A stretch of 64,000 nt of DNA from Corynebacterium rhinophilum (lineage in GTDB: Bacteria; Actinomycetota; Actinomycetes; Mycobacteriales; Mycobacteriaceae): assembly GCF_030227225.1 (NCBI RefSeq), contig NZ_JASPHQ010000002.1:124001-188000 (forward strand). Reading direction: 5' to 3'. The notes below the pieces were generated by a model. The model saw only the letters and a list, made by a program, of their open reading frames with translations, was not told the DNA's origin and searched no databases. The translations under genes were made by a program, and so were the position numbers. This document shows, one piece after another, positions 18,563-27,860 of this stretch; the first letter of the stretch is position 1; each line of letters starts with the position of its first letter.

Positions 18563-18578
18563 GAGAAAATATTTTCTC
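18563..18578. promoter_or_regulatory. 16-bp perfect palindrome GAGAAAATATTTTCTC
   Basis: An AT-rich perfect dyad in an otherwise GC-rich leader, 60 bases before the permease ATG. Such dyads are typical protein-binding sites, but it could also be a weak RNA hairpin. Confidence 0.5.
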
Positions 18579-18637
18579 ACTCCAGGGTGACAGGAGCCCT
18601 CAAGCTTCGGTCAACCCCATGCAGAGGAGGAAAGAAA

Positions 18638-20032
18638 ATGTCCCACAAGCTCTTGCGCCACGGACAAGTCGAACACCCGGAACACAGTGCGCAAATTCCG
18701 GAACAACTACCCGCAGAAGAAAAGCCACCTGCTGACGGCATAGAGACCCCATTTGCGGGCCAAGAAGGCGCCCCAGCGTGGAACAAGGAAGACACCGTTT
18801 GGATGCTCTCCCTATTCGGCACCGCCATTGGCGCCGGCGTGCTCTTCCTCCCTATCAACGCTGGCATCGGCGGCATCATCCCGCTTCTTATCATGACCGT
18901 CGTCGCCTTGCCGATGACCTACTGGGCCCACCGCGGCATGACCCGCTTGGTCCTATCAAGCTCGAAGCCAGATGGCGATCTCACCGACGTCGTGGAGGAA
19001 CACTTCGGCGTTAAAGCCGGCGTGCTGATGAATATCCTCTACTTCCTTTCCGTCTACCCCATCCTGTTGGTGTACTCGGTAACCATCACCAACACGGTCA
19101 ATTCCTTCTTGGAACACCAGCTAGGTATCACTCCACCGGAGCGGTGGCTTACCTCGTTGGTTCTCGTAGGCGGACTCATCCTCGTCGTACGCATGGGCAA
19201 AAGCGTGGTCGTCCACGTTATGTCCTACTTGGTATACCCGTTCATCGGTATCCTGGTTCTGCTCTCGCTGTACCTCATCCCCAAGTGGAATACCGCACTC
19301 TTTGATAGCTTCGACCTCGACGTCGCGCGCGAAGCTTCCGGCCACGGCATGGGTATTACCTTGATGCTCTTGGTCCCAGTTATGGTCTTTTCCTTCAACC
19401 ACTCGCCCATGATTTCTTCCTTCGCCGTTGACCGCCGCCAGACCTACGGCAAGTACGCGGAATACAAGTCCCGCAAGATCTTGCTCCGCGCGGAAATCCT
19501 CATGGTCGTCGTCGTGATGTTCTTCGTCTTCTCCTGCGCGCTCAGCCTATCGCCTGCGGATATGGCCGAGGCCAAGGAACAAAACATCACCATCTTGTCT
19601 TACCTGGCCAACCACTTTGATAACCCCGTCATCCAGTGGATTGCCCCCATCATCGCCATGATTGCCGTAGCCAAGTCCTTCTTGGGCCACTACCTCGGCG
19701 CTGCAGAAGGCTTTGAAGGCCTCCTGGTCAAAGGCAGCAAAAATGCCAATAAAGATGATGCAGAATCCAGCCACAAGCTCGACACCATCACGCTTGTCTT
19801 CATGCTGGTAACCGCATGGCTCGTTGCCTGGGCGGATCCTTCCATCCTCGGCATGATTGAAACCCTCTGCGGCCCGACCATCGCCATCATGCTGTTCCTT
19901 ATTCCGATGATTGCCATCCACAAGGTCCCAGCGCTCGCCCGCTTCAAGGGCAAGGCCTCCAACTACTTCGTCTTCATCATGGGCCTTGTTGCCCTGGCCA
20001 CCATCATCTACTCCATCGTGCAGGCTTTCTAA
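18638..20032 (+). CDS. sdaC: serine/threonine:proton symporter of the HAAAP family (SdaC-like)
   Basis: The 464-aa integral membrane protein has a 60-residue polar N-terminus and about eleven transmembrane helices; TAIGAGVLFLPINAG in the first helix is the substrate-site signature of the hydroxy and aromatic amino acid permeases. HAAAP members include SdaC (serine), TdcC (threonine) and aromatic permeases; the serine dehydratase gene 37 bases downstream makes L-serine the likely substrate. The start at 18638 has a strong GAGGAGG site; a longer frame begins at 18587 without one. Confidence 0.87.
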   Translation: MSHKLLRHGQVEHPEHSAQIPEQLPAEEKPPADGIETPFAGQEGAPAWNKEDTVWMLSLFGTAIGAGVLFLPINAGIGGIIPLLIMTVVALPMTYWAHRGMTRLVLSSSKPDGDLTDVVEEHFGVKAGVLMNILYFLSVYPILLVYSVTITNTVNSFLEHQLGITPPERWLTSLVLVGGLILVVRMGKSVVVHVMSYLVYPFIGILVLLSLYLIPKWNTALFDSFDLDVAREASGHGMGITLMLLVPVMVFSFNHSPMISSFAVDRRQTYGKYAEYKSRKILLRAEILMVVVVMFFVFSCALSLSPADMAEAKEQNITILSYLANHFDNPVIQWIAPIIAMIAVAKSFLGHYLGAAEGFEGLLVKGSKNANKDDAESSHKLDTITLVFMLVTAWLVAWADPSILGMIETLCGPTIAIMLFLIPMIAIHKVPALARFKGKASNYFVFIMGLVALATIIYSIVQAF

Positions 20033-20069
20033 GCAGCACTTGCTTCTCAGGATTTTCCAGGAGAAAACC

Positions 20070-21443
20070 ATGTTCATCAGCATCTTCGATATGTTCAAGA
20101 TCGGCATAGGCCCCTCAAGCTCACACACCCTTGGGCCAATGAAAGCCGGCAAGGCCTTCGTTGACGAACTCAAAGAAAAAGGCCTCATGGATAAGGTCAC
20201 CCGCGTCCAGGCCAACGTCTACGGCTCCCTATCCTTGACCGGTGTGGGCCACTCCACCGATAAAGCCATCCTGTTGGGACTGGCCGGCGAAGAACCAGAA
20301 ACCGTCGATATCGACGGCATCTCCGCCTTCATGAAAGAGATCAACCAGAGCGAAACGCTCCTTCTCGGTGGCACGCACAAGGTGAGCTTCCCCAAAGACG
20401 GCGGCTTCTACTTCCACGACGAATACCTCCCCATGCATGAAAACGGCATGTGCCTTATCGCCTTTGCCGGCGAGGAAGACATCCTGCACAAGACCTACTA
20501 CTCAGTGGGCGGCGGGTTCATCGTCAAGCAAGAAGACTTCGCCATACGCACCCAAGATACCGTCGACGTCCCATTCGCTTATGCCAGCGCGGAAGAACTA
20601 CTGGCGCTGTGCGAAACAAATAATATGACACTTCCGGAGCTCGGCAGGGCCAATGAAAGAGCACTGCGCAGCGAGGGGGACATCGACGAGCACCTGCGCA
20701 AGGTCCGCGATGTCATGTACACCGGCATCAAGCGCGGCTCCACAACCGATGGCCCCTTGCCCGGCGCCCTGCTCGTGCCGCGCCGCGCCGCCGCCCTGAA
20801 GCGCAGGCTGGAACAATCCGACCCCCACGATGGCCTCAACATCTTGAGCTGGGTAAACATGTTTGCCCTGGCCATTTCGGAGGAAAATGCCGCCTGTGGC
20901 CGCGTCGTCACCGCACCCACCAACGGCGCATGCGGCGTCGTGCCTGCGGTCCTGGCCTACTTCGATGAATTCGTCGAGCCAGTTACTCCGAGCATGTTCG
21001 CGGACTATATCTTCGCTTGCAACCACATTGCCGCGCTGTACAAGATGAACGCCTCCATTTCCGGTGCGGAAGTTGGCTGCCAAGGAGAAATTGGCGTCGC
21101 CTGCTCCATGGCCGCGGCCGGGTTGGCCCAACTGATGGGGGCAACGCCGGAACAGGTCTGCGTGGCGGCCGAAATCGGCATGGAACACAAATTGGGCCTG
21201 ACCTGTGACCCGGTCCTAGGCCAGGTGCAAGTCCCCTGCATCGAGCGCAACGCCGTAGCCGCGGTAGACGCGATTACCAGCGCGCGCATGGCCTTGGACC
21301 GCGAAAGCAAGCCATGTGTCAGCCTCGATGAGGTGATCTGGACCATGTACAACACCGGCAAGGACATCAACGCCAAATACCGGGAAACCTCACAAGGCGG
21401 CCTCGCCCTAGCGGTGCACCCGCCCATTCCGGTATGTGGTTAA
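20070..21443 (+). CDS. sdaA: L-serine ammonia-lyase, iron-sulfur type
   Basis: Deaminates L-serine to pyruvate and ammonia with a 4Fe-4S cluster. The 457-aa chain is the single-polypeptide form: an N-terminal beta domain (IGIGPSSSHTLGP) and a C-terminal catalytic domain with cysteines in AEVGCQGEIGVACSM and VPCIERNA that hold the cluster. The start at 20070 follows CAGGAG; the frame stays open further upstream inside the permease gene, but without a ribosome site. With the permease it forms a take-up-and-degrade unit for serine. A terminator follows at 21479-21522. Confidence 0.94.
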   Translation: MFISIFDMFKIGIGPSSSHTLGPMKAGKAFVDELKEKGLMDKVTRVQANVYGSLSLTGVGHSTDKAILLGLAGEEPETVDIDGISAFMKEINQSETLLLGGTHKVSFPKDGGFYFHDEYLPMHENGMCLIAFAGEEDILHKTYYSVGGGFIVKQEDFAIRTQDTVDVPFAYASAEELLALCETNNMTLPELGRANERALRSEGDIDEHLRKVRDVMYTGIKRGSTTDGPLPGALLVPRRAAALKRRLEQSDPHDGLNILSWVNMFALAISEENAACGRVVTAPTNGACGVVPAVLAYFDEFVEPVTPSMFADYIFACNHIAALYKMNASISGAEVGCQGEIGVACSMAAAGLAQLMGATPEQVCVAAEIGMEHKLGLTCDPVLGQVQVPCIERNAVAAVDAITSARMALDRESKPCVSLDEVIWTMYNTGKDINAKYRETSQGGLALAVHPPIPVCG

Positions 21444-21478
21444 TATCGGCACCCTAGGCTCCGGAAAGAGCGCCATAT

Positions 21479-21522
21479 AAGGAGGTGAGTACTTGGCCGC
21501 GGCCGGTTATTCGCCTCCTTTT
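21479..21522 (+). terminator. terminator after sdaA
   Basis: Arms AAGGAGGTGA (21479-21488) and TCGCCTCCTT (21511-21520) pair over ten bases with one wobble, around a GGCCGCGGCC core, and end in TTTT. Confidence 0.8.
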
Positions 21523-21572
21523 GTCGTTACTTTGTGGTACCTTATCAATAATCTGACAGGAATTATAAGGAC

Positions 21573-22337
21573 ATGCTTCAGCTAATGAACCTTTCTAGCA
21601 GCCATGCCCCCGAAGAAAACTTCCTCGAGCAGTACATACCACTCGTCGATTTCCTCGGTCAGGCCATGGGCCCTAACACCGAAATCGTGCTTCATGATCT
21701 CGATGTACCCGATAAATCCATCATTGCCATTGCCAACGGCCACATCTCTGGACGCGAACTAGGCGGCCCGGTCACAGACTTTGCCCTCTGGTTCATGAAA
21801 CAGGGCGACGCGGCGGCCGTTCCAATGATGACGGGATACCGCGCGGTCAATGGCGAGGGGAAAGTGTGCCGCTCCTCAAGCTATTTCCTGCGCGATACCA
21901 CCGGCCATATGCGCGGCATGCTTTGTATCAATGTGGAATTATCCGAGCTGATCCAAATCCGCGATGCCGCTAACGCGATGATCGGTGGCACTGAACCGGC
22001 CATCGATAAGACGAAGGCCTTCGGTGGCTACCCCGACACCACCACACCGCCAAAAACTCCGGCATCTGAAGCGACGGCGAATAAAAAGCCGGAAGCGCCC
22101 TATAGCGAATCACTGCGTTCCAACGTCGAGCACCTTCTGGACTCCATGCTGGATTCCGCGATTTCCACGCACTCCACTCCGGTCGAGGCGATGCAGCGCA
22201 ACGAACGGCTCGAAGTCATCGCTTCCCTTGAATACGCTGGCTTCTTCCTGCTCAAGGGCGGCATCGCCGCCGCGGCCGCCCGGCTCGGCGTGTCTGAGCC
22301 CACGGTATATCGCTACCTCGTACAAGTCCGCGGCTAA
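21573..22337 (+). CDS. YheO-type PAS/HTH transcriptional regulator
   Basis: A 254-aa regulator with an N-terminal YheO-like PAS domain at about residues 18-130 (TEIVLHDLDVPDKSIIAIANG) and a C-terminal helix-turn-helix at about 205-250 (AAAARLGVSEPTVYRYL). Relatives, including DauR for D-arginine use, sense small molecules and control nearby catabolic genes. Its position right after the serine permease and dehydratase suggests that it controls them, possibly at the dyads at 18396-18437 or 18563-18578; this is inference. A Pro/Thr/Lys-rich linker joins the domains. Weak AAGG ribosome site. Confidence 0.82.
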   Translation: MLQLMNLSSSHAPEENFLEQYIPLVDFLGQAMGPNTEIVLHDLDVPDKSIIAIANGHISGRELGGPVTDFALWFMKQGDAAAVPMMTGYRAVNGEGKVCRSSSYFLRDTTGHMRGMLCINVELSELIQIRDAANAMIGGTEPAIDKTKAFGGYPDTTTPPKTPASEATANKKPEAPYSESLRSNVEHLLDSMLDSAISTHSTPVEAMQRNERLEVIASLEYAGFFLLKGGIAAAAARLGVSEPTVYRYLVQVRG

Positions 22338-22345
22338 GACGCCCC

Positions 22346-22384
22346 CGCCACGTGGATGAGCGGTTTTACCGCGTTCACGTGGCG
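22346..22384. repeat. inverted repeat after the regulator gene
   Basis: CGCCACGTG (22346-22354) and CACGTGGCG (22376-22384) are perfect nine-base arms. A short inner GCGG/CCGC pair lies in the loop. No T-run follows, so it is a transcript 3' end structure or weak terminator. Confidence 0.6.
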
Positions 22385-22462
22385 CATGCGCTTGTCGACG
22401 CCCCCAAAAAGGTGGGGCAAAACGCCCGGCACGTCGCCGTTTTAAAGATTTCAGGATGCGTG

Positions 22463-22488
22463 GGAACTAAATGCGGCCTAACACCGTT
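22463..22488 (+). promoter_or_regulatory. SigH/SigE-type ECF promoter of sigB
   Basis: GGGAAC (22462-22467) and CGTT (22485-22488) with 18 bases between GGAAC and GTT match the GGAA-N16-20-GTT consensus of SigH-type factors in corynebacteria and mycobacteria. It lies 40 bases before the sigB ATG. Stress-factor control of sigB is known in these genera. Confidence 0.7.
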
Positions 22489-22528
22489 GTACTTTTTGAA
22501 ACAGGCGACAATTTCAGGAGGCTGAAAG

Positions 22529-23542
22529 ATGACGAATCCATCTGCCAACACCGCCAATGGCACTTCGACTGCCGCTACTGATGAGGAACAGGAAGTAGAC
22601 CGCGGGTCTCGCCGCAATCAAACCAATGACAATCCCTCTGCGGACTTGGTACGCGTCTACCTCAACGGAATCGGTAAGACCGCCCTGCTCAGCGCCGAGG
22701 ACGAGGTTGAACTCGCGCAAACCATTGAGGTGGGCCTGTATGCAGAATACAAGCTCAATAACGCAGAGAAGCTGACGCGCGCAGAAAAGCGCGACCTGAA
22801 AATTTTGGCTCGCGAAGGCAAGAAGGCCCGCTCCCACCTGCTGGAGGCAAACCTCCGCCTCGTAGTCTCCTTGGCCAAGCGTTACACCGGCCGCGGCATG
22901 CCACTATTGGACCTCATCCAAGAGGGCAACCTTGGCCTTATCCGCGCCATGGAAAAGTTCGATTATGCCAAGGGCTTTAAGTTCTCCACCTACGCCACGT
23001 GGTGGATCCGCCAAGCCATTACCCGCGGTATGGCCGATCAGTCGCGTACCATCCGCCTCCCGGTCCACCTGGTGGAACAGGTAAATAAGCTTTCCCGCAT
23101 CAAGCGTGAGATGTATCAGTCCCTGGGCCGCGAGGCGACCAATGAGGAGCTGTCGGAGGAATCCGGCATCGATGAAAACAAAATCGAGATGCTGCTGCGC
23201 CAGTCCCGCGATCCCGTCTCGCTCGACATGCCCGTCGGCACCGACGAGGAAGCCCCATTGGGCGACTTCATCGAGGATGCTGAGGCTACCGATGCTGAGA
23301 CCGCCGTCGTGGCCTCCATGCGGCACTCCGATATTCGCTGTGTCATTGACACGCTAGAAAAGCGCGAGCAGGACGTTATTCGCCTGCGCTACGGCTTGGA
23401 TGACGGCGTGCCACGCACCCTTGACCAGATTGGTCGCCGGTTCGGGCTCTCCCGCGAACGCGTACGCCAAATCGAGCGTGAGGTCATGGCCAAGTTGCGC
23501 GATGGCAACCGCGCCGATCGCCTCCGCGAGTACGCGCTATAA
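22529..23542 (+). CDS. sigB: group 2 (non-essential) sigma factor SigB
   Basis: SigB is the primary-like sigma factor used in the transition phase and under stress. The 337-aa protein lacks the basic and acidic N-terminal extension of SigA and has regions 1.2 to 4 almost identical to it: [27 protein letters not shown], the [14 protein letters not shown] helix, and [18 protein letters not shown] near the end. The ATG follows GGAGG. It stands 9 kb after sigA and directly before dtxR, as in C. glutamicum and M. tuberculosis (sigB-ideR). Confidence 0.96.
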   Translation: MTNPSANTANGTSTAATDEEQEVDRGSRRNQTNDNPSADLVRVYLNGIGKTALLSAEDEVELAQTIEVGLYAEYKLNNAEKLTRAEKRDLKILAREGKKARSHLLEANLRLVVSLAKRYTGRGMPLLDLIQEGNLGLIRAMEKFDYAKGFKFSTYATWWIRQAITRGMADQSRTIRLPVHLVEQVNKLSRIKREMYQSLGREATNEELSEESGIDENKIEMLLRQSRDPVSLDMPVGTDEEAPLGDFIEDAEATDAETAVVASMRHSDIRCVIDTLEKREQDVIRLRYGLDDGVPRTLDQIGRRFGLSRERVRQIEREVMAKLRDGNRADRLREYAL

Positions 23543-23571
23543 AACTTTTCGCCTCCTGAACCCTCATTAAT

Positions 23572-23625
23572 CGCGACCTCGACTGTGCCGCCGAGAATTT
23601 TTCCCAGTGTGCTTTCGAGGTCGCG
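23572..23625 (+). terminator. long-stem terminator-like repeat after sigB
   Basis: CGCGACCTCGA (23572-23582) and TCGAGGTCGCG (23615-23625) form a perfect 11-bp stem around a 32-base loop, followed by TTCTCT. Probable sigB terminator, although the tail is weak. Confidence 0.6.
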
Positions 23626-23777
23626 TTCTCTATGCAAGCGGCGAGCTCGAACTCGTCTCCGAAAATCTCTCCAGCAAACTTAGGGCAACTTAAGCTAGTC
23701 TGGATACAGAATGTAAAAGGCGCTGTCTGCATTGCGCACGGCACGCATTACTGTTTCTCAAAGAAAGGTATGCCCAC

Positions 23778-24455
23778 GTGAGGGACCTCGTTGATACTAC
23801 TGAGATGTACCTTCGGACCATTTATGAATTGGAAGAAGAAGGCATCACTCCCCTGCGCGCTCGGATTGCCGAACGCCTAGAGCAGTCCGGACCTACCGTA
23901 TCCCAAACCGTTGCCCGCATGGAGCGCGATGGTCTCCTCCACGTTCGTTCGGACAGGAGCTTGGATCTAACCGAAAAGGGACGCGAATTGGCCACGGCAG
24001 TGATGCGCAAGCACCGACTCGCGGAGCGTTTGCTTACTGATGTCCTCGGGCTCGATATCAGCAAGGTCCACGATGAGGCCTGCCGCTGGGAGCACGTAAT
24101 GAGCGAAGAGGTGGAAAAGCGCATGGTATCGGTCCTCGATGACCCTAGCCGCTCGCCTTTTGGCAACCCCATTCCGGCGCTGGCGGAACTGGGCTTCCAG
24201 GTCCCCGAGCCATCGATTGGGACGCGGGCTATCGATCTCCCCGATGGCGAAGAGAAGTCCGCAAAGATTATCCAGATTAACGAGATCCTGCAGGTGGATG
24301 AGACCACCTTCCGGGAACTCGCAGAGGCTGGCATCCGCATCGGTACCGAGGTCACCGTGGTCAATAATGGCGGCACGATTTCGCTTACCACTCCCTCGGG
24401 TAAGGTCATCACCTTGGCAGATGATCTCGCACACGCCGTGCGCGTGGAGGTCTAG
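23778..24455 (+). CDS. dtxR: iron-dependent repressor DtxR
   Basis: With ferrous iron bound, DtxR represses iron uptake genes (and toxin where present) and controls haem and iron-storage genes. The 225-aa protein has an N-terminal winged helix, a dimerisation/metal domain and a C-terminal SH3-like domain. All metal ligands are at the C. diphtheriae positions: Met10, Cys102, Glu105, His106 in the primary site, and His79, Glu83, His98 in the ancillary site. GTG start after AAAGG. It is followed after three bases by galE, so the two are one operon. Confidence 0.96.
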   Translation: MRDLVDTTEMYLRTIYELEEEGITPLRARIAERLEQSGPTVSQTVARMERDGLLHVRSDRSLDLTEKGRELATAVMRKHRLAERLLTDVLGLDISKVHDEACRWEHVMSEEVEKRMVSVLDDPSRSPFGNPIPALAELGFQVPEPSIGTRAIDLPDGEEKSAKIIQINEILQVDETTFRELAEAGIRIGTEVTVVNNGGTISLTTPSGKVITLADDLAHAVRVEV

Positions 24456-24458
24456 GCC

Positions 24459-25442
24459 ATGAAGCTTTTGGTTACTGGCGGTGCCGGCTATGTCGGCAGC
24501 GTGTGTTCCGCAGTCCTCGTAGAGCAGGGCCACGATGTCACCATCATCGATAACTTTTCCACGGGTAACAGGGATGCCGTACCGAGTTCGGCCCACGTGG
24601 TAGAAGGCGATGTGGCAGACAAGGCGGCAGAGGTACTGGGCGAAGGCGGCTTCGAGGGCGTCCTCCACTTCGCCGCCCGCTCGCTGGTCGGTGAATCCGT
24701 GGAAAAGCCGGACGAATATTGGCAGCACAACGTCGTGACCACGCTGCGCTTGCTCAACGCCATGCGGGATAACGATGTCAAAAGCCTCGTCTTTTCTTCC
24801 ACCGCGGCCACCTATGGCGAGCCGGAGCAGGTCCCTATTACTGAGGACATGCCGACCCAGCCCACGAACCCCTATGGCGCTAGCAAATTAGCTATCGACT
24901 ACATGATTACCTCTTTTGCACAGGCCTTTGGGCTCGCGGCAACGTCCCTGCGCTATTTCAACGTCGCCGGTGCCTACGGCTCCATCGGCGAAAACCGTGA
25001 GATTGAAACCCACCTCATCCCCATTGTCCTGCAGGTTGCTCTGGGGCACCGCGATAAGATTTTCATGTTTGGCACGGATTGGGATACCTCGGATGGCACG
25101 CCGGTGCGCGACTACATCCACATCCGCGATCTTGCCGATGCCCACGTGCTTGCCCTCCACAGCAATGCCCCCGGCACCCACCGGATCTATAACTTGGGTT
25201 CCGGCGAGGGATACTCCGTCAAGCAGGTCATCGAGATGTGCCGGAAAGTCACCGGCCACGAGATTCCGGCGGAGATCGCCCCGCGCCGTGCCGGAGACCC
25301 AGCCACGCTGATTGCATCCTCAGACAAGATCAAGCGGGAGCTCGACTGGAATCCTCAGCGCACTGACTTGGAAACCATCGTGACCGACGCGTGGAATTTC
25401 ACTCGCCAGCTCGGCGACCGGGCGCATTCGGCGCGGCGCTAA
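24459..25442 (+). CDS. galE: UDP-glucose 4-epimerase
   Basis: GalE interconverts UDP-glucose and UDP-galactose, supplying UDP-galactose for the arabinogalactan cell wall. The 327-aa short-chain dehydrogenase has the NAD motif GGAGYVGS (7-14), Ser114/Thr115 (FSSTAATYG) and the catalytic Tyr139-Lys143 pair (YGASK). Starts three bases after dtxR. Ends in two overlapping copies of a short GCGCGGGGCTA-like sequence before the convergent DUF4192 gene. Confidence 0.94.
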   Translation: MKLLVTGGAGYVGSVCSAVLVEQGHDVTIIDNFSTGNRDAVPSSAHVVEGDVADKAAEVLGEGGFEGVLHFAARSLVGESVEKPDEYWQHNVVTTLRLLNAMRDNDVKSLVFSSTAATYGEPEQVPITEDMPTQPTNPYGASKLAIDYMITSFAQAFGLAATSLRYFNVAGAYGSIGENREIETHLIPIVLQVALGHRDKIFMFGTDWDTSDGTPVRDYIHIRDLADAHVLALHSNAPGTHRIYNLGSGEGYSVKQVIEMCRKVTGHEIPAEIAPRRAGDPATLIASSDKIKRELDWNPQRTDLETIVTDAWNFTRQLGDRAHSARR

Positions 25443-25463
25443 ACGCGGGGCTAAAGCGCGGGG

Positions 25464-26549
25464 CTACACAAAGCCATCGGTATCGATCCCTGCTGCCTCC
25501 CGCGCCGCGTCGCAACCACGGCTCAGGCTGGTAATGAGGCGTTCCCCCATTCCGCTGCGATAGGCCTGGGCGATGAGCTGACTCAAATTGTGCCCCGGCG
25601 CCTCATCGATGGCGACGGTCAGCGCCGGGCCGGCATAGAGTCCGAATTTCTGCGCCACCTGGGTCGCTGCATATAACGCTAGGGCGTTATAGCGGATGGG
25701 GCCGCCAAAGGTGCGCGCCGTGGCCAAAAGCAAGGTGCCGGCCGCGTGCGGGGATTCGACGAGGTCCCGGATGACCAGGTCTCGCATCCATGTCGTCGAC
25801 ATCCACATTGCTCCCACACAAAGTAATTCTTCGTTATCCAACGTCTCTTCCAGGGTTTCTACCTCACTTAATACATATTGCGCATCCGCGATGAGGTGCT
25901 GGACCACACGGGTTGGATCCGTCGTACCGTAGCCGTGGCCGGCGCGCATCTGCCGCGACAATTCCTCAGCGCAGCGCTGCATGGACACGATTTCTTCTTG
26001 GCCGAAGTTCGGATTGTGCGGGGCGAATTGCTGGACCAGCTCATTGCGGGAAAGTTCCGGCAAAGTGCCGTTTTCTACGCAGGCGCGCATGGAAGAGCTG
26101 GTGGAAATAGCGGGAATGGTTCCTTCGGTCCAGGCGGGCATAGGGCCCTTGCCACCCCCGGTGCTAAAGCCGAATACAAGATCGTAGGCAGTGGACGTGG
26201 CGATTTCTTCCACCAGCCAGCAGGCATCAATTCCGGTGCCCTGGTCATCTTCGAAGTGGTAGAGCGACTCGATCATCTCCCAGAGCTCTACTTCCTCGCG
26301 CTGGGAGATGATAAAGCCGAGGACGACTTCCGGGTTCCCACAATGAAAGGCGCTCATAATCTCTGGAAGGGCCGCAGGGACATCGGACAGGTCTACACGC
26401 GCGACTGGCCCCATGGTGCGGCCTGCTGGAGTTGGTTCGATGGAGATGAGGACGATGGATTCTGCTGGAAAGAATCCGAGGATTCCTGGAATATTGGCAA
26501 GGATATCGCCGGGTGTACGGATGGGCTGGTGTGGTGTTGTGATCTTCAT
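25464..26549 (-). CDS. DUF4192 domain protein
   Basis: A 361-aa cytoplasmic protein of an actinobacterial family without known function. It begins MKITTPHQPIRTPGDILANIPGILGF, the usual DUF4192 N-terminus, and ends with the conserved VAIDEAPGHNLSQLIAQAYRSG region. An upstream in-frame start at 26666 would add 39 residues unlike the family, so I use the ATG at 26549, which has GGAG close by. Same position, next to the dtxR/ideR locus, as Rv2712c. Confidence 0.85.
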   Translation of the reverse strand: MKITTPHQPIRTPGDILANIPGILGFFPAESIVLISIEPTPAGRTMGPVARVDLSDVPAALPEIMSAFHCGNPEVVLGFIISQREEVELWEMIESLYHFEDDQGTGIDACWLVEEIATSTAYDLVFGFSTGGGKGPMPAWTEGTIPAISTSSSMRACVENGTLPELSRNELVQQFAPHNPNFGQEEIVSMQRCAEELSRQMRAGHGYGTTDPTRVVQHLIADAQYVLSEVETLEETLDNEELLCVGAMWMSTTWMRDLVIRDLVESPHAAGTLLLATARTFGGPIRYNALALYAATQVAQKFGLYAGPALTVAIDEAPGHNLSQLIAQAYRSGMGERLITSLSRGCDAAREAAGIDTDGFV

Positions 26550-26612
26550 GGCTCCTAGCTTCGGGGCCTGCGGCAAGTACCGAAAGCCCACCACAGGCAG
26601 AGGGCCGAAATC

Positions 26613-26659
26613 TGTGGATAAGGTGGGTGGAAGGGGGCATCGGCAAGCAGTTATGCACA
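26613..26659. other. two DnaA-box-like 9-mers
   Basis: TGTGGATAA (26613-26621) is the exact complement of the TTATCCACA box and TTATGCACA (26651-26659) is a one-base variant, in opposite orientation. They lie in the 260-bp gap between DUF4192 and PAC2, probably upstream of both promoters. Two short matches can occur by chance. Confidence 0.35.
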
Positions 26660-26809
26660 ACCCCATCGCACCGGGCCTAGCGTGGGTTGCCGAGTTAGGG
26701 CATAATGGGTTATTTAACTACTCCGCGAACACTGAACTGAGTGCGTGTGGGAATAGTACGGTCCTGGCGGTCGTTGATCTAGATTAAGAGACCAAGGAGG
26801 TAACACATC

Positions 26810-27826
26810 ATGCACGAAGAAGAGCGCAGCATGTACGAATTGGAGTACCCCGCTCCGGTGGTCAAGGACAATTCCGGTGAAGGAAAAGGCCCCACCATGA
26901 TTGTTGCCATGCACGGCTATGCCGATGCAGGCCAGGCTATTGAGTCGAGCGCCGATCATCTCAAGGCGGCGCTGGAAAACCGCCAGCTAGCCTCCTTTAA
27001 CTCTGATGAGCTCATCGATTACCGCTCCCGCCGCCCCGCCGTCACCATCGATAATGACCGGGCCCTAGAGGTAGAACCCATGGATTTGGGCTTGAAGGTC
27101 CTCCGGGATAATTCCGGCAAGTCTTTCCTCCTTCTCTCCGGTCCTGAGCCGGATATGCGCTGGGAAGCCTTTACTACGGCGGTGGTAAAACTGGTGGAGA
27201 AATTCGATATTGAAGACACCATCATGCTCTACGCCGCGCCGATGCCCGTGCCGCACACCCGCCCCACCGTGGTCACCGCACACGGTACTGCCTCCCGCCT
27301 GACGGAAGGCATGGTCAAGATGGACTCGACGATGATGGTTCCGGGAGCCGCGGCGCTCTATATAGAAAAGGCCTTAGCGGATAAGGGCCGCACGGTAGCG
27401 GGCTATACCGCGCACGTGCCGCACTACCTGGCTGCGTCCCCGTACCCGCAGGCCACCTTGGAGCTCCTTGACTCCGTGGCTAAAGCCGCCCAGCTCAATA
27501 TTCCGCTGGGCAGCATTGAGGCGGATATTTCCCGCGTCGAGGGCCAGCTGGATGAGCAGGTCAATGGCTCGGAAGAGATTGAGGGCGTGGTCCAGCAATT
27601 GGAGCAGCAATACGATGCCTTCATGGACCGCTACCGCGAAGAGCACCCACAGGCCATTATGCCGGGCGAGGAAGCCGTGCCCAGCGCGGAGGAAATCAGC
27701 GAAGAATTCGAAGCCTTCCTCGCCTCGCTCGATGAGTCCGATAGCGAGGAGATTATCCATACTGATATTGATGACCGCGAAGACTCTGCCGATGATGATG
27801 ACAGAGACTTAGGCGACGATATCTAA
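26810..27826 (+). CDS. PAC2 family protein
   Basis: A 338-aa protein of the PAC2 (proteasome assembly chaperone 2) fold: LEYPAPVVKDNSG near the start, TMIVAMHGYADAGQA, YRSRRPAV, LLSGPEPDMRW, and the threonine-rich VTAHGTASRLTEGM. The last 70 residues are highly acidic. The ATG has a near-perfect AAGGAGGT site. It precedes helY by 34 bases and is in the same place as Rv2714. Corynebacteria are known to lack the 20S proteasome core, so its role here is not the eukaryotic one. Confidence 0.87.
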   Translation: MHEEERSMYELEYPAPVVKDNSGEGKGPTMIVAMHGYADAGQAIESSADHLKAALENRQLASFNSDELIDYRSRRPAVTIDNDRALEVEPMDLGLKVLRDNSGKSFLLLSGPEPDMRWEAFTTAVVKLVEKFDIEDTIMLYAAPMPVPHTRPTVVTAHGTASRLTEGMVKMDSTMMVPGAAALYIEKALADKGRTVAGYTAHVPHYLAASPYPQATLELLDSVAKAAQLNIPLGSIEADISRVEGQLDEQVNGSEEIEGVVQQLEQQYDAFMDRYREEHPQAIMPGEEAVPSAEEISEEFEAFLASLDESDSEEIIHTDIDDREDSADDDDRDLGDDI

Positions 27827-27860
27827 CGAACCCGCCCCCATCGCCGCTAAGGTGGTGGGG

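Larger units (their letters stand above)
18251..18637. other. 387-bp regulatory gap before the serine cassette
   Basis: No gene fits here. The gap holds an 8-base inverted repeat (18396-18437), a TATACT -10 element (18456-18461), a perfect 25-bp tandem duplication (18481-18530), a 16-bp palindrome (18563-18578) and a strong ribosome site (GAGGAGGAAAG) before the permease ATG. Confidence 0.7.
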
